Source of the DNA: Ornithodoros turicata
Taxonomy: Eukaryota > Arthropoda > Arachnida > Ixodida > Argasidae
Assembly (NCBI RefSeq): GCF_037126465.1
Contig: NC_088209.1
Coordinates: 5,969,947-6,033,946 of the forward strand
Direction of reading: 5' to 3'
Length of the DNA: 64,000 bases
The notes under the pieces are model-generated. The model was given only the letters and a program-made list of their open reading frames with translations, was not told the DNA's origin and did not search any database. Of the stretch, positions 38,101-47,866 are shown piece by piece (the stretch's first letter is position 1; each line of letters begins with the position of its first letter). A program made the position numbers and the translations under genes.

Positions 38101-40561
38101 CATTGATGTCTCACAGAGACACACTGTTCGTGCCGACCGTAGAGCGTGTCACATCCCTACGCTGTACTGACGAGAGGCAAGAAGCTCTAAGTAGCCGTCC
38201 AGAGCTGGGCTGTGGCGCGCTTGACTAGTAAACGTATACCACACGTGCAGCCACGGAGCATCCGCTCATTTCTCTATTTCTATCTGTACTTGCTGGCTTT
38301 GCACTGCGGCCTTCAGAGCTGTTGCTAACACCCTGGAACATTTATGTCTCACAGAGACACACTGTTCGTGCCGACCGTAGAGCGTGTCACATCCCTACGC
38401 TGTACTGACGAGAGGCAAGAAGCTCTAAGTAGCCGTCCAGAGCTGGGCTGTGGCGCGCTTGACTAGTAAACGTATACCACACGTGCAGCCACGGAGCATC
38501 CGCTCATTTCTCTATTTCTATCTGTAGTTGCTGGCTTTACACTGCGGCCTTCAGAGCCGTTGCTAACATCCTGGAACATTGATGTCTCACAGAGACACAC
38601 TGTTCGTGCCGACCGTACAGCGTGTCACATCTCTGCGCTGTGCTGACGAGAGGCAAGAAGCTCTAAATGGCCGTCCAGAGCTGGGCTGCGGCGCGCTTGA
38701 CTAGCAAACATATACCTCACGTGCAGCCACGGAGCATCCGCTCATTTCTCTATTTCTATCTGTACTTGCTGGCTTTGCACTGCGGCCTTCAGAGCCGTTG
38801 CTAACATCCTGGAACATTGATGTCTCACAGAGACACACTGTTCGTGCCGACCGTAGAGCGTGTCACATCCCTACGCTGTACTGACGAGAGGCAAGAAGCT
38901 CTAAGTAGCCGTCCAGAGCTGGGCTGTGGCGCGCTTGACTAGTAAACGTATACCACACGTGCAGCCACGGAGCATCCGCTCATTTCTCTATTTCTATCTG
39001 TACTTGCTGGCTTTGCACTGCGGCCTTCAGAGCCGTTGCTAACATCCTGGAACATTGATGTCTCACAGAGACACACTGTTCGTGCCGACCGTACAGCGTG
39101 TCACATCTCTGCGCTGTGCTGACGAGAGGCAAGAAGCTCTAAATGGCCGTCCAGAGCTGGGCTGCGGCGCGCTTGACTAGCAAACATATACCTCACGTGC
39201 AGCCACGGAGCATCCGCTCATTTCTCTATTTCTATCTGTACTTGCTGGCTTTGCACTGCGGCCCTCAGAGCCGTTGCTAACATCCTGGAACATTGATGTC
39301 TCACAGAGACACACTGTTCGTGCCGACCGTAGAGCGTGTCACATCCCTACGCTGTACTGACGAGAGGCAAGAAGCTCTAAGTAGCCGTCCAGAGCTGGGC
39401 TGTGGCGCGCTTGACTAGTAAACGTATACCACACGTGCAGCCACGGAGCATCCGCTCATTTCTCTATTTCTATCTGTACTTGCTGGCTTTGCACTGCGGC
39501 CTTCAGAGCCGTTGCTAACATCCTGGAACATTGATGTCTCACAGAGACACACTGTTCGTGCCGACCGTACAGCGTGTCACATCTCTGCGCTGTGCTGACG
39601 AGAGGCAAGAAGCTCTAAATGGCCGTCCAGAGCTGGGCTGCGGCGCGCTTGACTAGCAAACATATACCTCACGTGCAGCCACGGAGCATCCGCTCATTTC
39701 TCTATTTCTATCTGTACTTGCTGGCTTTGCACTGCGGCCTTCAGAGCCGTTGCTAACATCCTGGAACATTGATGTCTCACAGAGACACACTGTTCGTGCC
39801 GACCGTAGAGCGTGTCACATCCCTACGCTGTACTGACGAGAGGCAAGAAGCTCTAAGTAGCCGTCTAGAGCTGGGCTGTGGCGCGCTTGACTAGTAAACG
39901 TATACCACACGTGCAGCCACGGAGCATCCGCTCATTTCTCTATTTCTATCTGTACTTGCTGGCTTTGCACTGCGGCCTTCAGAGCTGTTGCTAACACCCT
40001 GGAACATTTATGTCTCACAGAGACACACTGTTCGTGCCGACCGTAGAGCGTGTCACATCCCTACGCTGTACTGACGAGAGGCAAGAAGCTCTAAATGGCC
40101 GTCCAGAGCTAGGCTGTGGCGGGCTTGACTAGTAAACGTATACCACACGTGCAGCCACGGAGCATCCGCTCATTTCTCTATTTCTATCTGTACTTGCTGG
40201 CTTTGCACTGCGGCCTTCGGAGCTGTTGCTAACACCCTGGAACATTTATGTCTCACAGAGACACACTGTTCGTGCCGACCGTAGAGCGTGTCACATCCCT
40301 ACGCTGTACTGACGAGAGGCAAGAAGCTCTAAATGGCCGTCCAGAGCTGGGCTGTGGCGGGCTTGACTAGTAAACGTATACCACACGTGCAGCCACGGAG
40401 CATCCGCGCATTTCTCTATTTCTATCTGTACTTGCTGGCTTTGCACTGCGGCCTTCAGAGCTGTTGCTAACACCCTGGAACATTGATGTCTCACAGAGAC
40501 ACACTGTTCGTGCCGACCGTAGAGCGTGTCACATCCCTACGCTGTACCGACGAGAGGCAAG
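32105..40561. repeat. 238-bp tandem satellite, about 35 monomers
   Basis: The monomer runs from GTACTTGCTGGCTTTGCACTG through GGAACATTGATGTCTCAC, CTGTTCGTGCCGACCGTA and CGAGAGGCAAGAAGCTC to CGTGCAGCCACGGAGCATCC. GCTCATTTCTC starts at 36836, 37074 and 37312, giving a period of 238 bp. Each monomer contains TGTCTCACAGAGACA, a perfect dyad. Three monomer classes are visible: one with GTTTGTATCGGTAC and CTGCGGAGGTATTGC, one with CTTGTAAGAGTAC, and one with ATTTCTATCTGTAC and CCTTCAGAGC. They are mixed at 32.1-35.4 kb. The third class alone makes up 35.4-40.5 kb, where 'aaatggcc' and 'aagtagcc' subtypes largely alternate, a 476-bp dimer. Open frames seen here are phase coincidences. Confidence 0.97.
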
Positions 40562-40774
40562 TGTTGAGGTTTCAAGCCGTGGACAATCTGTGCGTGTGGC
40601 TTCAACACTACCGAGAGAGCATCAGTCAGACATCCAGTTCGGTCCAGTCAGCGAGAGAATGTGGTACACCACTTTGTCATCACACACCTCGCCCTGCTCG
40701 GGCCTTTTATTATTAAAAGATAACTAATCCGAAACTAAAGGATTTGCGCTAGACGCAAAAGATACAGCCCAACA
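40562..40774 (-). repeat. 3' LTR of the truncated copia element
   Basis: The 213-bp segment reads TGTTGGGCTG at its minus-strand start and CCTCAACA at its end, giving the inverted termini TGTTG/CAACA expected of an LTR. The polypurine tract lies just upstream (40775-40790 on the plus strand as AATGCCCCCCTGCGTC). AATAATAAAAGG inside may be its poly(A) signal. Confidence 0.8.
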
Positions 40775-40806
40775 AATGCCCCCCTGCGTCCAGCAAATGC
40801 TACACA

Positions 40807-42151
40807 TCAAGGAAAGTTTGTGAAGCCGAATCCTTTGCCGCACACGGTGTTCTTTGCGCTCGACACTGGTTTCGTCAAGGCGTCGGCGATCATGTCCTCA
40901 GTGCGTAAGAATGTGATCCTGAACCGTTTGTTTTCCACTTCATTTCTGGCGAATAGGTATTTGAGATCGATGTGCTTTGTTCGTTGATGATGCATCGTGT
41001 TTTCAGTTATTCTGATGGCAGACTGGTTGTCACAACGGACTTCTAAGGTCTGAGTTCCATAGTTATTGAATCCAAGTTCTGCCATGAACGTTTTAATCCA
41101 CTTTCCTTCTTTTAAGCCTTCCGTAAGCGCAATGTATTCCGCTTCGTATGTTGACAAAGCTATTAGTTGTTGCCTCGTCGATCTCCAACTGATCGCACCC
41201 TGAGACATTGTGAATACGTAACCACTCCTCGATCTGCCAGTGCCGCACTCGTTCCAGCTTGCATCGGTGTAACCTGTTATGGGCTCCTTGCATGCGCTGT
41301 ACGTTATTCCAACGTTGCGAGTTCCTTTGAGGTAGCGGAGCACTCTTTTCGCCATCCTCCAGTGACTTAGCGTGTGATTTAAGTAGAACTGGCTCAGGTA
41401 GTGAGTGACAAATGCAAGATCTGGACCTGTGTCCAGATGTGTGTCCCTTGCACCAAATACATTAAATTTCCTATCAGGGACTGATATGGTACATTCGGAT
41501 TCTTCTCTGCAGCAGTCGCAGTCGTCGTGTCATTCCTCTGTCCAACTTCCATTGGTGTTTTTATCGGTTTGCAATCCTCCATCTTGAAGCGATTTAAGAT
41601 CTCGTCAATGTATTTTCTTTGACTGATTGTTAGGGTCCTGTTCTGTCTGTCATGTTGTACCTCAATACCGAGAATATAGGTTGGCTCTCCCAAGTCTTTC
41701 AGTTCGACCTTTTGCCCTAGGTCCTTGATGGCTGTTTTTAGAAGGGCTCATGAAGTGGCCATCATAAGCATGTCGTCCACATATACGCTTAGAATAACCT
41801 TCTGATGTCCTTGGATCAATAGGTAAACACATCTATCCGCTTCAAGTCTCCTGTAACCCAAGTTCCTGAGGATTTCATCAAGCGTTAGGTACCATGTCCT
41901 CCCGGATTGCTTGAGGCCGTAAAGTGCCTTCTTTAGTAGACATACTTTATTGGCAGCTCCGGGATAGCCCAAAGGTGGCTCCACGTAGACAATTTCCTCG
42001 AGTCTTCCGTGAAGGTACGCCGTCTTCACATCAAGTTGGCGCATCGCCATTTCTTCCTCAAGGCCTAATGCAAGGAGGATTCGCAAACTTGTCAACTCGA
42101 CAACGGGTGAAAAAGTCTCAAAATAATCCACGCCTTCAACCTGCGATGTCC
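40807..42151 (-). pseudogene. copia-type reverse transcriptase / RNase H, broken
   Basis: The reading begins at GVDYFETFSPVVELTSLRIL (the start of the RVT_2 domain), includes the thumb-side KKALYGLKQSGRTWY, and has the catalytic YVDD in LSVYVDDMLMMATS. A TGA at 41748-41750 interrupts the frame, which then continues through LGEPTYILGIEV and SLIGNLMYL. Another frameshift near 41430 precedes MAKRVLRYLKGTRN. The RNase H part shows YTDASW (Asp), YEAEYIAL (Glu) and CDNQSAI (Asp), and ends with DMIADALTKP at 40807. The enzyme would copy element RNA into DNA within a virus-like particle, but gag, protease and integrase are gone and at least two breaks remain, so it is inactive. Confidence 0.9.
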
Positions 42152-42376
42152 CTTGACTAGTAAACATATACCTGACGTGCAGCCATGGAGCATCCGCTCA
42201 TTTCTCTGTTTGTATCGGTACTTGCTGGCTTTGCATTGCGTTCTGCGGAGGTACTGCTACCACATTGTAACATTGATGTCTCACAGAGACACACTGTTCG
42301 TGCCGACCGTAGAGCGTGTCACATCCCTACGCTGTACTGACGAGAGACAAGAAGCTCTAAATGGCCGTCCAGAGCT
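42152..42376. repeat. detached 238-bp satellite monomer
   Basis: One nearly full monomer follows the copia fragment. It carries GTTTGTATCGGTAC and GTTCTGCGGAGGTACTGC, the variant seen at about 34.2 kb, not the ATTTCTATCTGTAC class that ends the array at 40.5 kb. It stops in CCGTCCAGAGCT, after which unique sequence begins. Confidence 0.9.
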
Positions 42377-42630
42377 ATTTCAGAGCTCACGTCATACTGT
42401 GTCGTTCCACGTTGCACTCAGAGTGGAAATATTGGAGAGGACGGAAGCAAGGTGAGCGAAAGCTGTTTCGTACTCGAATGACTTAACATGCGTGAGAAAT
42501 GTCAACAATTCCACATGGCTGGGAAGGGTTCACCGTGTGATGAAAGTAAGGGTGAGGACACCGACACGAGAGTAAAGTAGCAAGAGTACCCAAACTGACA
42601 AGCACTGCACAAGACAAATTGCCCATTCGA

Positions 42631-44482
42631 GTGCCTTCCCGCCAGTGCGTAGGCTGCTCCTCTTTCACTGTGAGTTCTCCAACCTTTGTAGCTGCAACGG
42701 AAGCCAAGGTGTCATGTGCAACTTAATCAGCCTTTTGCGGACGGTTTGTCCGAAGCCAACGCGAATTTCCCCACTCATTATCATTAATTTATTTGTTGTT
42801 CCGAAACGTGGACTCCCTAACCGTTGCGAATAAATTCGCTCTTTACGCTTCGGATTATACACAACGATGGCATTAAACACATCTGGTAGGTACATTAGGC
42901 GCGAATCTCGACACAGTAAATACGCATATTACAGTCGGTTTCTTTTTTGGTGCCCATTTATGGGTATACCTGTATGTAATACATACCTGCTAGTACATTG
43001 TTTATTGATCATCACACCGCAATGTTTCTGGTTTTTTGGTTACAGGTCTCTTTTCACTGTTTTCCAGCAGACAAAGAGCTCAGGAAAAAGTGGCTCGTTG
43101 CCATAAAGCGTGTTCCAGACTTCGACGTGGACACAGCTCGCATCTGTTCGAACCACTTCATTGCCGATGACTTCGTAAGGAATGTTGCCAGTGGGCGAAG
43201 GATACTACATGACGGAGTCATCCCTTCTGTGTTTTCATTTCGTGAGGTGCCAAAGAAGCGTAGAGCTCCACTGCAGAGAACCATACCGCCAAGGCCACAA
43301 AAAGCTAGAGCACAACCGCTATGAGAGATACTGCAGAACGAGTACGCATTGTCACCCATAGAAAACGCTTCACTAGCCGCGGACACTGTGTTTGACACCA
43401 TGAACAACGCACAGGGGGGGGGGGGGGGGGGCAAAGCGATCCAGGCCTAACCTACAACATGCAGCAACAGAATGAAAATGAAAACGTGCTGACAAAGGAA
43501 GAAAGGCAAATACAAGAGCTGCAACGAGAATTGAAAGAAGCAAAATCAACAATAGCAAAACTGCAAAGGGAAAATGAGCTGCTCCAGGAAAGGTGTAGAA
43601 AGTATGAAGCTGTGCCCGCAGAATTTTCCGTTGAGAGGTTTAAGGATGATGATGACAGCTTTTAATTTTACACTGGGCTGCCCAGCTATGGAGTCTTCAA
43701 AACCCTTCTTGACTATCTTGGCCCAGCATCACAAGACGAGGGTATGTCATGTGACGACCAACCAGCATTTTCTCAGCGGGGTCGAAAAACTGTTCTCAGC
43801 ACAGAGGACCAGTTGTTCCTAGTGATGGTAGGACTAAAGCTTGGACTGTTCCAAAAAGACCTCGGGCATCGTTTTGGCATCCACCAGAGCACCGTGAGTA
43901 GACTCGGCACTGACTGGATAAACTTCTTGTACCTACGTCTGTGTGAGCTACCACTATGGACCACCCGGGAAATTGTTGACAAGAACATGCCACCAGCCTT
44001 TGTGGATAAGTATCCAACGACACGGGTCATCATTGATGCCACTAAGGTGTGAAGTCCCAAGTTCTTTTGTTCTACAGTCTGAAACATACTCAAACTATAA
44101 ATCATGCAACACATTCAAAGGTCTGGTTGGAATATCACCAGATGGCCTTGTCACATTTGTGTCCGCTCTGGCTACAGGATCTATCTCGGATAGAGAACTT
44201 GTCAAGAAAAGTGGATTTCTTTCACTCCCGTTCACGGAGGGAGATGTCGTCATGGCAGACAAAGGCTTCACAATCGGTGACCTTCTGGAACCACTGAAAG
44301 TGGAGCTGAACATACCACCATTTCTGAGACAACAACAGTTTGCAGAAGAGGACGTGCTGGAAACTGAGGCAATAGCTTCACTCCGCATTCACGTTGAGCG
44401 CAGAATGCAAAGGATAAAAAACTTCCACATATTCGATCGTCGCATACCCATAACAATGGCTCCCCTGATCAATCAGCTGTGA
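42631..44482 (+). pseudogene. THAP / HTH_Tnp_4 / DDE_Tnp_4 transposase of an ISL2EU-like DNA transposon
   Basis: Exon 1 (42631-42669) would read PSRQCVGCSSFT after a GTG where a start ATG would fit, then a GTGAGT donor. Exon 2 begins at 43046 after TTGGTTACAG with VSFHCFPADKELRKKW, ICSNHF and VIPSVF. Together they give C-x2-C-x37-C-x2-H, a THAP zinc finger that binds element ends. A coiled coil (43480-43610) links to a helix-turn-helix (EDQLFLVMVGLKLGLF..QSTVSRL) and a DDE domain with VIIDAT (first Asp), VVMADKGF (second Asp) and SLRIHVERRMQRIKNF (Glu). Breaks: TGA at 43322-43324, a G-run frame change at 43412-43430, TAA at 43663-43665 and a 1-base shift near 44046. It faces the YqaJ gene downstream. 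The domain order is clear; the family name is from general knowledge. Confidence 0.85.
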
Positions 44483-44869
44483 ACTGTGTGTTATACTGAC
44501 TAACTTTCAATCATCTCTGATAAAATATACCTGAATTGCACAGTTGTAAAGGAATCATGACACGCAAGCAAATTAAGACTCTGGTTCACCAGCGCCGATT
44601 AACACCTGAACAGAGATGAGCGATCCCTTAACTGTGCTTCACTAAGGGGAGTTGTTGTCACTGAAACATTCATCGCGTCACCAACTGACGTTTGTAAAAA
44701 GAATTGAGCAGTAACTTCAAGTTTTAGCAACCTTTGATCTCGGTTCAAGGTTAACCGGTGTTTGGTGAAATCGTGCATGAGTGTTCTAAGTGAAGACTAT
44801 TCAGATGAAACTGTTCCAACTTTATTCCAAGTAAGGCACACTGACTAGATTGCTTAGGAAATGCCAAGC
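44483..44869. other. spacer between convergent transposon genes
   Basis: AT-rich, no frame of note. It contains CTTAACTGTGCTTCACTAAGG at about 44627-44648, a weak inverted repeat. Confidence 0.4.
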
Positions 44870-44990
44870 ATGTGAAGATGAAAGATGAAAGTCACTGAGA
44901 AGGTTAGCCAGCTGTAGGGATCGAACCCACATCTTCTGGATTACCGGTCCAGGGCTCTACCTTATCTGTCCCTTCTGTGTTGTTCCAGCC
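44870..44990 (-). mobile_element. tRNA-derived SINE fragment
   Basis: On the minus strand AGGTAGAGCCCTGGACCGG and TAATCCAG form the D and anticodon arms of a tRNA-like fold, and GTGGGTTCGATCCCTAC is a clear T arm and B box. GCTGGCTAACC follows, then a GATGAAAGATGAAAG stutter at the 3' end. The loop lacks the normal U before the anticodon and there is no full acceptor stem, so this is a SINE head and not a functional tRNA. It is a different family from the 29869 SINE. Confidence 0.7.
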
Positions 44991-45181
44991 TCAGAACATC
45001 AGTTTATCTCATGGCCAAGCATGTATAGTTAAGGAGTCACTCCCTATGTATAGTACATCATGTAACCCTGACCCTGCTTGAATATGTAACCTGAAATCTT
45101 TTTAAAGGACATTTGCTCAAAAATGAATCTGATGTTCAATGTACAGTCGAAAAAAATAATGTAAGAATTGTCGTGCACAGT

Positions 45182-45883
45182 TCATGTGCAGTCTGCCTGC
45201 TCAACTTGAACAATAAATGGCAGAGCGTCATTAAAATAAAAGCTATCCAACTTCTTTTTCATTTCTGACCAGGCTGAATCTGAAAAATCCACACGTGTAA
45301 TGATAATCCATACTGAAGAATACACAACAAAGCGACTCCACCTCATGTTTGCACAATACATTTGCCCCATGACCTGGGGGTAGTACACACTGGTCTCCTT
45401 CAGTCTGGGTTTACCATCGATAATTTCTATACAGAACTGGGAATCTTCGAGGGCATCCTCCAGAGTTGTGGATCTCTTCGTCCAGGGGCATTTCACCTCC
45501 AACAGTCCATATGAAGGCTGTTCATGATGGTCATAAATAACACGATCAGGTGTGGCTGCCAGCCAGGGACTGCCTGGCCTGACCAATTGTCCACAGTTCT
45601 GAACCATAACATTATGGCCAAGACGTTCCATCACTTCGGTGTACCTGCCAACTGCTTTCCTCTCGCTTGAAATTCCATACCTCACCGCTAATGACGTAAA
45701 CGACTTTGGCCGAACAACATTTCGAAGTCCAACATTTGTCCACGGTTGCTTCCGTCTCAGCACCATGTCGAATTTTGATGCTGTCAGCCTATTTAGCCGT
45801 GCTTTTTGCCATAGAGAGCTGTTAAACTGCTGCCTGGTGTCCCTTTCCATAGCCCTTGCCTCTTCTTCTGACAAACATATGTT
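45182..45883 (-). CDS. YqaJ-type nuclease exon, partner gene of the THAP-DDE transposase
   Basis: The exon starts after an acceptor (ATGTTTTTCAG on the minus strand) with ICLSEEEARAMERDTRQQF and runs uninterrupted for about 233 codons to TGA. It shows the YqaJ / lambda-exonuclease-like PDDEXK layout: RLTASKFDMVL, then ERKAVGRYTEVM (first Glu), AATPDRVI (Asp), GLLEVKCPW (Glu-x-Lys) and YYPQVMGQMYCA. Such proteins are 5'-3' DNA exonucleases or recombination nucleases; here it probably processes ends of transposon DNA, which is inference. It lies convergent to the transposase with about 700 bp between the stops. Earlier exons (47284-47866 and perhaps 48385-48554) are on the same strand. This exon alone has no break. 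Confidence 0.88.
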   Translation of the reverse strand, partial: NICLSEEEARAMERDTRQQFNSSLWQKARLNRLTASKFDMVLRRKQPWTNVGLRNVVRPKSFTSLAVRYGISSERKAVGRYTEVMERLGHNVMVQNCGQLVRPGSPWLAATPDRVIYDHHEQPSYGLLEVKCPWTKRSTTLEDALEDSQFCIEIIDGKPRLKETSVYYPQVMGQMYCANMRWSRFVVYSSVWIIITRVDFSDSAWSEMKKKLDSFYFNDALPFIVQVEQADCT

Positions 45884-46079
45884 CTGAAAAACATGTTAAT
45901 ATTCAGCTGCACAAATATTGTCTACACATCATTGTCACAACATTGAATGGTCCTCTTCAATAATGGCGCAACTGAAATTTTACACTTCATATGCAAAAGA
46001 AGAATCTGGAATGCCACCATGCAGATTTATTACAAACAGAAACAAGGGGGGGGGGGGGGTATGTTTATTATATATAAAA

Positions 46080-46174
46080 AAATAAGAGGGAAAGGTTAGC
46101 CACCGGTATGGCGGCTTGCTATTCCCAGGAAAAAGGGAAAAATAAAGGCAAACAAAAGGAAAAACAACGAAAAG
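46080..46174. other. low-complexity junction at the edge of the Gypsy fragment
   Basis: A/G-rich sequence (AAAAAGGGAAAAATAAAGG) separates a G run at 46047-46059 from the first integrase codons. No target duplication for the Gypsy fragment can be seen here. Confidence 0.4.
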
Positions 46175-46877
46175 GCACCTACTCGGAACACATCGCATAC
46201 GGACTACCGCTCACCATCCGCAAGCAAATGGCTTAGTCGAACGTTTTCATCGTCATTTGAAGGCCGCTCTCTCGTGTACTCAAGACCGCGCATCCTGGTT
46301 CGATGCCCTGCCAACTGCCCTTCTCGGAATCCGCACCGCCTTCAAGCAATACCTGGGTACCTCCAGCGCGGAGCTTGTGTACGGCACTCCACTTCGGCTT
46401 CCATCCGAATTCTTCGAGCCTGCCGCTTCTCCCGATCTGTCGGATGCGTCTTCTTTTCTTGCAAAGCTTCGTGCGACCATGTCCCGAATCCGGCCCTCCC
46501 CGACCCGCCGTCATCTTCGAAGCCATACGTTCGTCGCACCGGACCTCGCGACGTCAACGCACGTTTTCGTTCGGCGCGACTCCGTCCGACGCGCATTGCA
46601 ACCACACTACGACGGCCCCTACCTCGTCCTGGAACGGCACCCTAAGTGGTACCGACTGTCCATCCAGGGCCGCCCGGACACAGTATCTCTCGACCGTCTC
46701 AAACCGGCCCACGTCGACGCGTCGTCACTGGCCACTTTCACCCTGCCAGGTGACCTGGGCCCTGACACCCCCACCCATCCGCAAAGCGTCGCAACGGCTA
46801 CTACCCCTGCTCTCGTTCCTCCCAAAACGGTATCCTGGAGCCCCATTCTACGCCGTTCTTATCGCCCAGGCTTCTGA
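46175..46877 (+). pseudogene. Ty3/Gypsy integrase C-terminal half
   Basis: The frame begins inside the integrase core with GTHRIRTTAHHPQANG and VERFHRHLKAAL (region of the final catalytic Glu), continues with WFDALPTALLGIRTAF and VFVRRDSVRRALQPHYDGPY, and ends in the GPY/F-type tail YLVLERHPKWYRLSI and VSLDRLKPAH before TGA. A stop codon does not interrupt this part. Everything upstream (gag, protease, RT, RNase H, zinc-binding and first catalytic Asp) is missing. It lies in the intron between the SWIM and YqaJ exons on the opposite strand. Confidence 0.88.
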
Positions 46878-46900
46878 CGTTTTTTTTTTTCCTCTTCTAT

Positions 46901-46913
46901 GGGGGAGGGGGAG
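46901..46913 (+). other. polypurine tract of the Gypsy fragment
   Basis: GGGGGAGGGGGAG immediately precedes the TGATGTGGC start of the LTR; this is the usual plus-strand primer site. Confidence 0.75.
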
Positions 46914-47071
46914 TGATGTGGCAGCACCATTGCCAACTCTCGTCCCGCGCCGTCGGTTCAAGCTACGCGCCACCGGCGCGAGAGCAGTTAGTTCGGCCCT
47001 GGCCTTAGGACCACCGATACATTAAAAAGGCTACTTCCTCTCCTGACCTGTTTGTCGTGTCAGTCACAACA
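46914..47071 (+). repeat. Gypsy LTR followed by a primer-binding-like sequence
   Basis: The 158-bp segment starts TGATGTGGCAGCACC and ends CAGTCACAACA. It contains ATTAAAAAGG, a possible poly(A) signal. Two bases later TGGTGACCCGAACGT (47074-47088) looks like a tRNA primer-binding site, which normally follows the 5' LTR, not the 3' one. Confidence 0.65.
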
Positions 47072-47283
47072 ACTGGTGACCCGAACGTCATTCTGCAAGG
47101 CATACTGGCCAATGTTCTTTTTTTTCTGTTCAAATTTTTTTTAGATATTACAGCGTGAAAGCATCCTTTTCAAGAGCCGCTTAAGTCATTATAGCAGATA
47201 ATTGCGAAAATTGTCCAAATGAGATGTTTTCATGCAAGTTTAAGCTACACTGCATCTAAACTGTATAAAAGTTGTAGCATTAC

Positions 47284-47866
47284 CTTCAGTGTCGAGACAT
47301 GAGCCACATCTTGAGGGGGCGTCCACTGTGGTTCATCTTTAAATAAGGTGAAGATTGGTATGGGACCAGATGGTACAGCATGCAGTCTCCCAAGGGAAAC
47401 CAGTGCAGTATAATCTGGTGGGAGAGGGGACAACTGAACATCCATTGTAGAGCCACTGGGGGCTCGCCCAAAACTCGTGTCAACATACGAGCAACTTGAG
47501 GCTGAACCGAGAACATCCACAAGGCTGGTACTGCAACCTGCTTCTTGTAACCTCACTGCTAGTGTCTGTGAGGCCTCTCTTTTGGTCCTCCTACCGCACA
47601 CGCTTACGAGTGTCATAGAGCCTGCATGGCAAAGGGGCTTCTAAGCAACCTTCTGAAACTCTACGCCAGTTAACATTCGTAACAATTTCGGGTGCCATTG
47701 ATGTGCGTGGTCGCCTCCGTTGTTGTGGGAGTTCCGTTGGTGCCAGTTCTTGCGGCTGTTCATTGTACCCGAGGCTATTCAGCTTCGATAGGACCCGTAG
47801 TACTGCCAGAAGGTGGTGGCAGTACCCTCCGCTTCCTGCTGGACAGCTACAGCTGAACAGCTGGCC
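47284..47866 (-). pseudogene. SWIM zinc-finger exon of the YqaJ gene
   Basis: On the minus strand an acceptor (ACTCTATGTGCAG) precedes GQLFSCSCPAGSGGYCHHLLAVL, a clear SWIM finger (CxCx7CxH), which is thought to bind DNA or protein. The frame reaches LYDTRKRV and then shifts near 47605 to VCGRRTKREASQTLAVRL. It continues through DVLGSASSCSYVD and PQWTPPQDVAHVSTLK to a GTAATG donor at 47283. Splicing joins it to the YqaJ exon at 45883 and gives STLK-NICLSEEEA. The single frameshift makes the gene a pseudogene in this copy unless it is a sequencing error. Confidence 0.78.

Larger units (their letters stand above)
40562..42151 (-). mobile_element. 5'-truncated copia (Ty1/copia) element inside the 238-bp satellite
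   Basis: On the minus strand the element has part of a copia-type reverse transcriptase and an RNase H domain, then a polypurine tract (GACGCAGGGGGGC) and one LTR (40562-40774) that abuts a satellite monomer. The other edge stops inside the RT coding region at about 42151, where a satellite monomer resumes. The satellite on the left breaks after GAGGCAAG and on the right resumes at TTGACTAG, so about 39 bp of monomer is missing together with the whole 5' half of the element. A deletion after insertion explains both. Confidence 0.88.

Noticed and set aside
25441..40561. CRISPR-like arrays
   Set aside because: The repeats are contiguous satellites without unique spacers, in a eukaryotic setting with no cas genes.
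44907..44970. A functional tRNA gene on the minus strand
   Set aside because: The D, anticodon and T arms are recognisable, but the anticodon loop is abnormal and no matching acceptor stem exists; it fits a tRNA-derived SINE.
46303..47025. A 240-codon plus-strand frame overlapping the Gypsy integrase
   Set aside because: It is the out-of-phase shadow of the integrase frame, which has recognisable motifs, and it runs on into the LTR.
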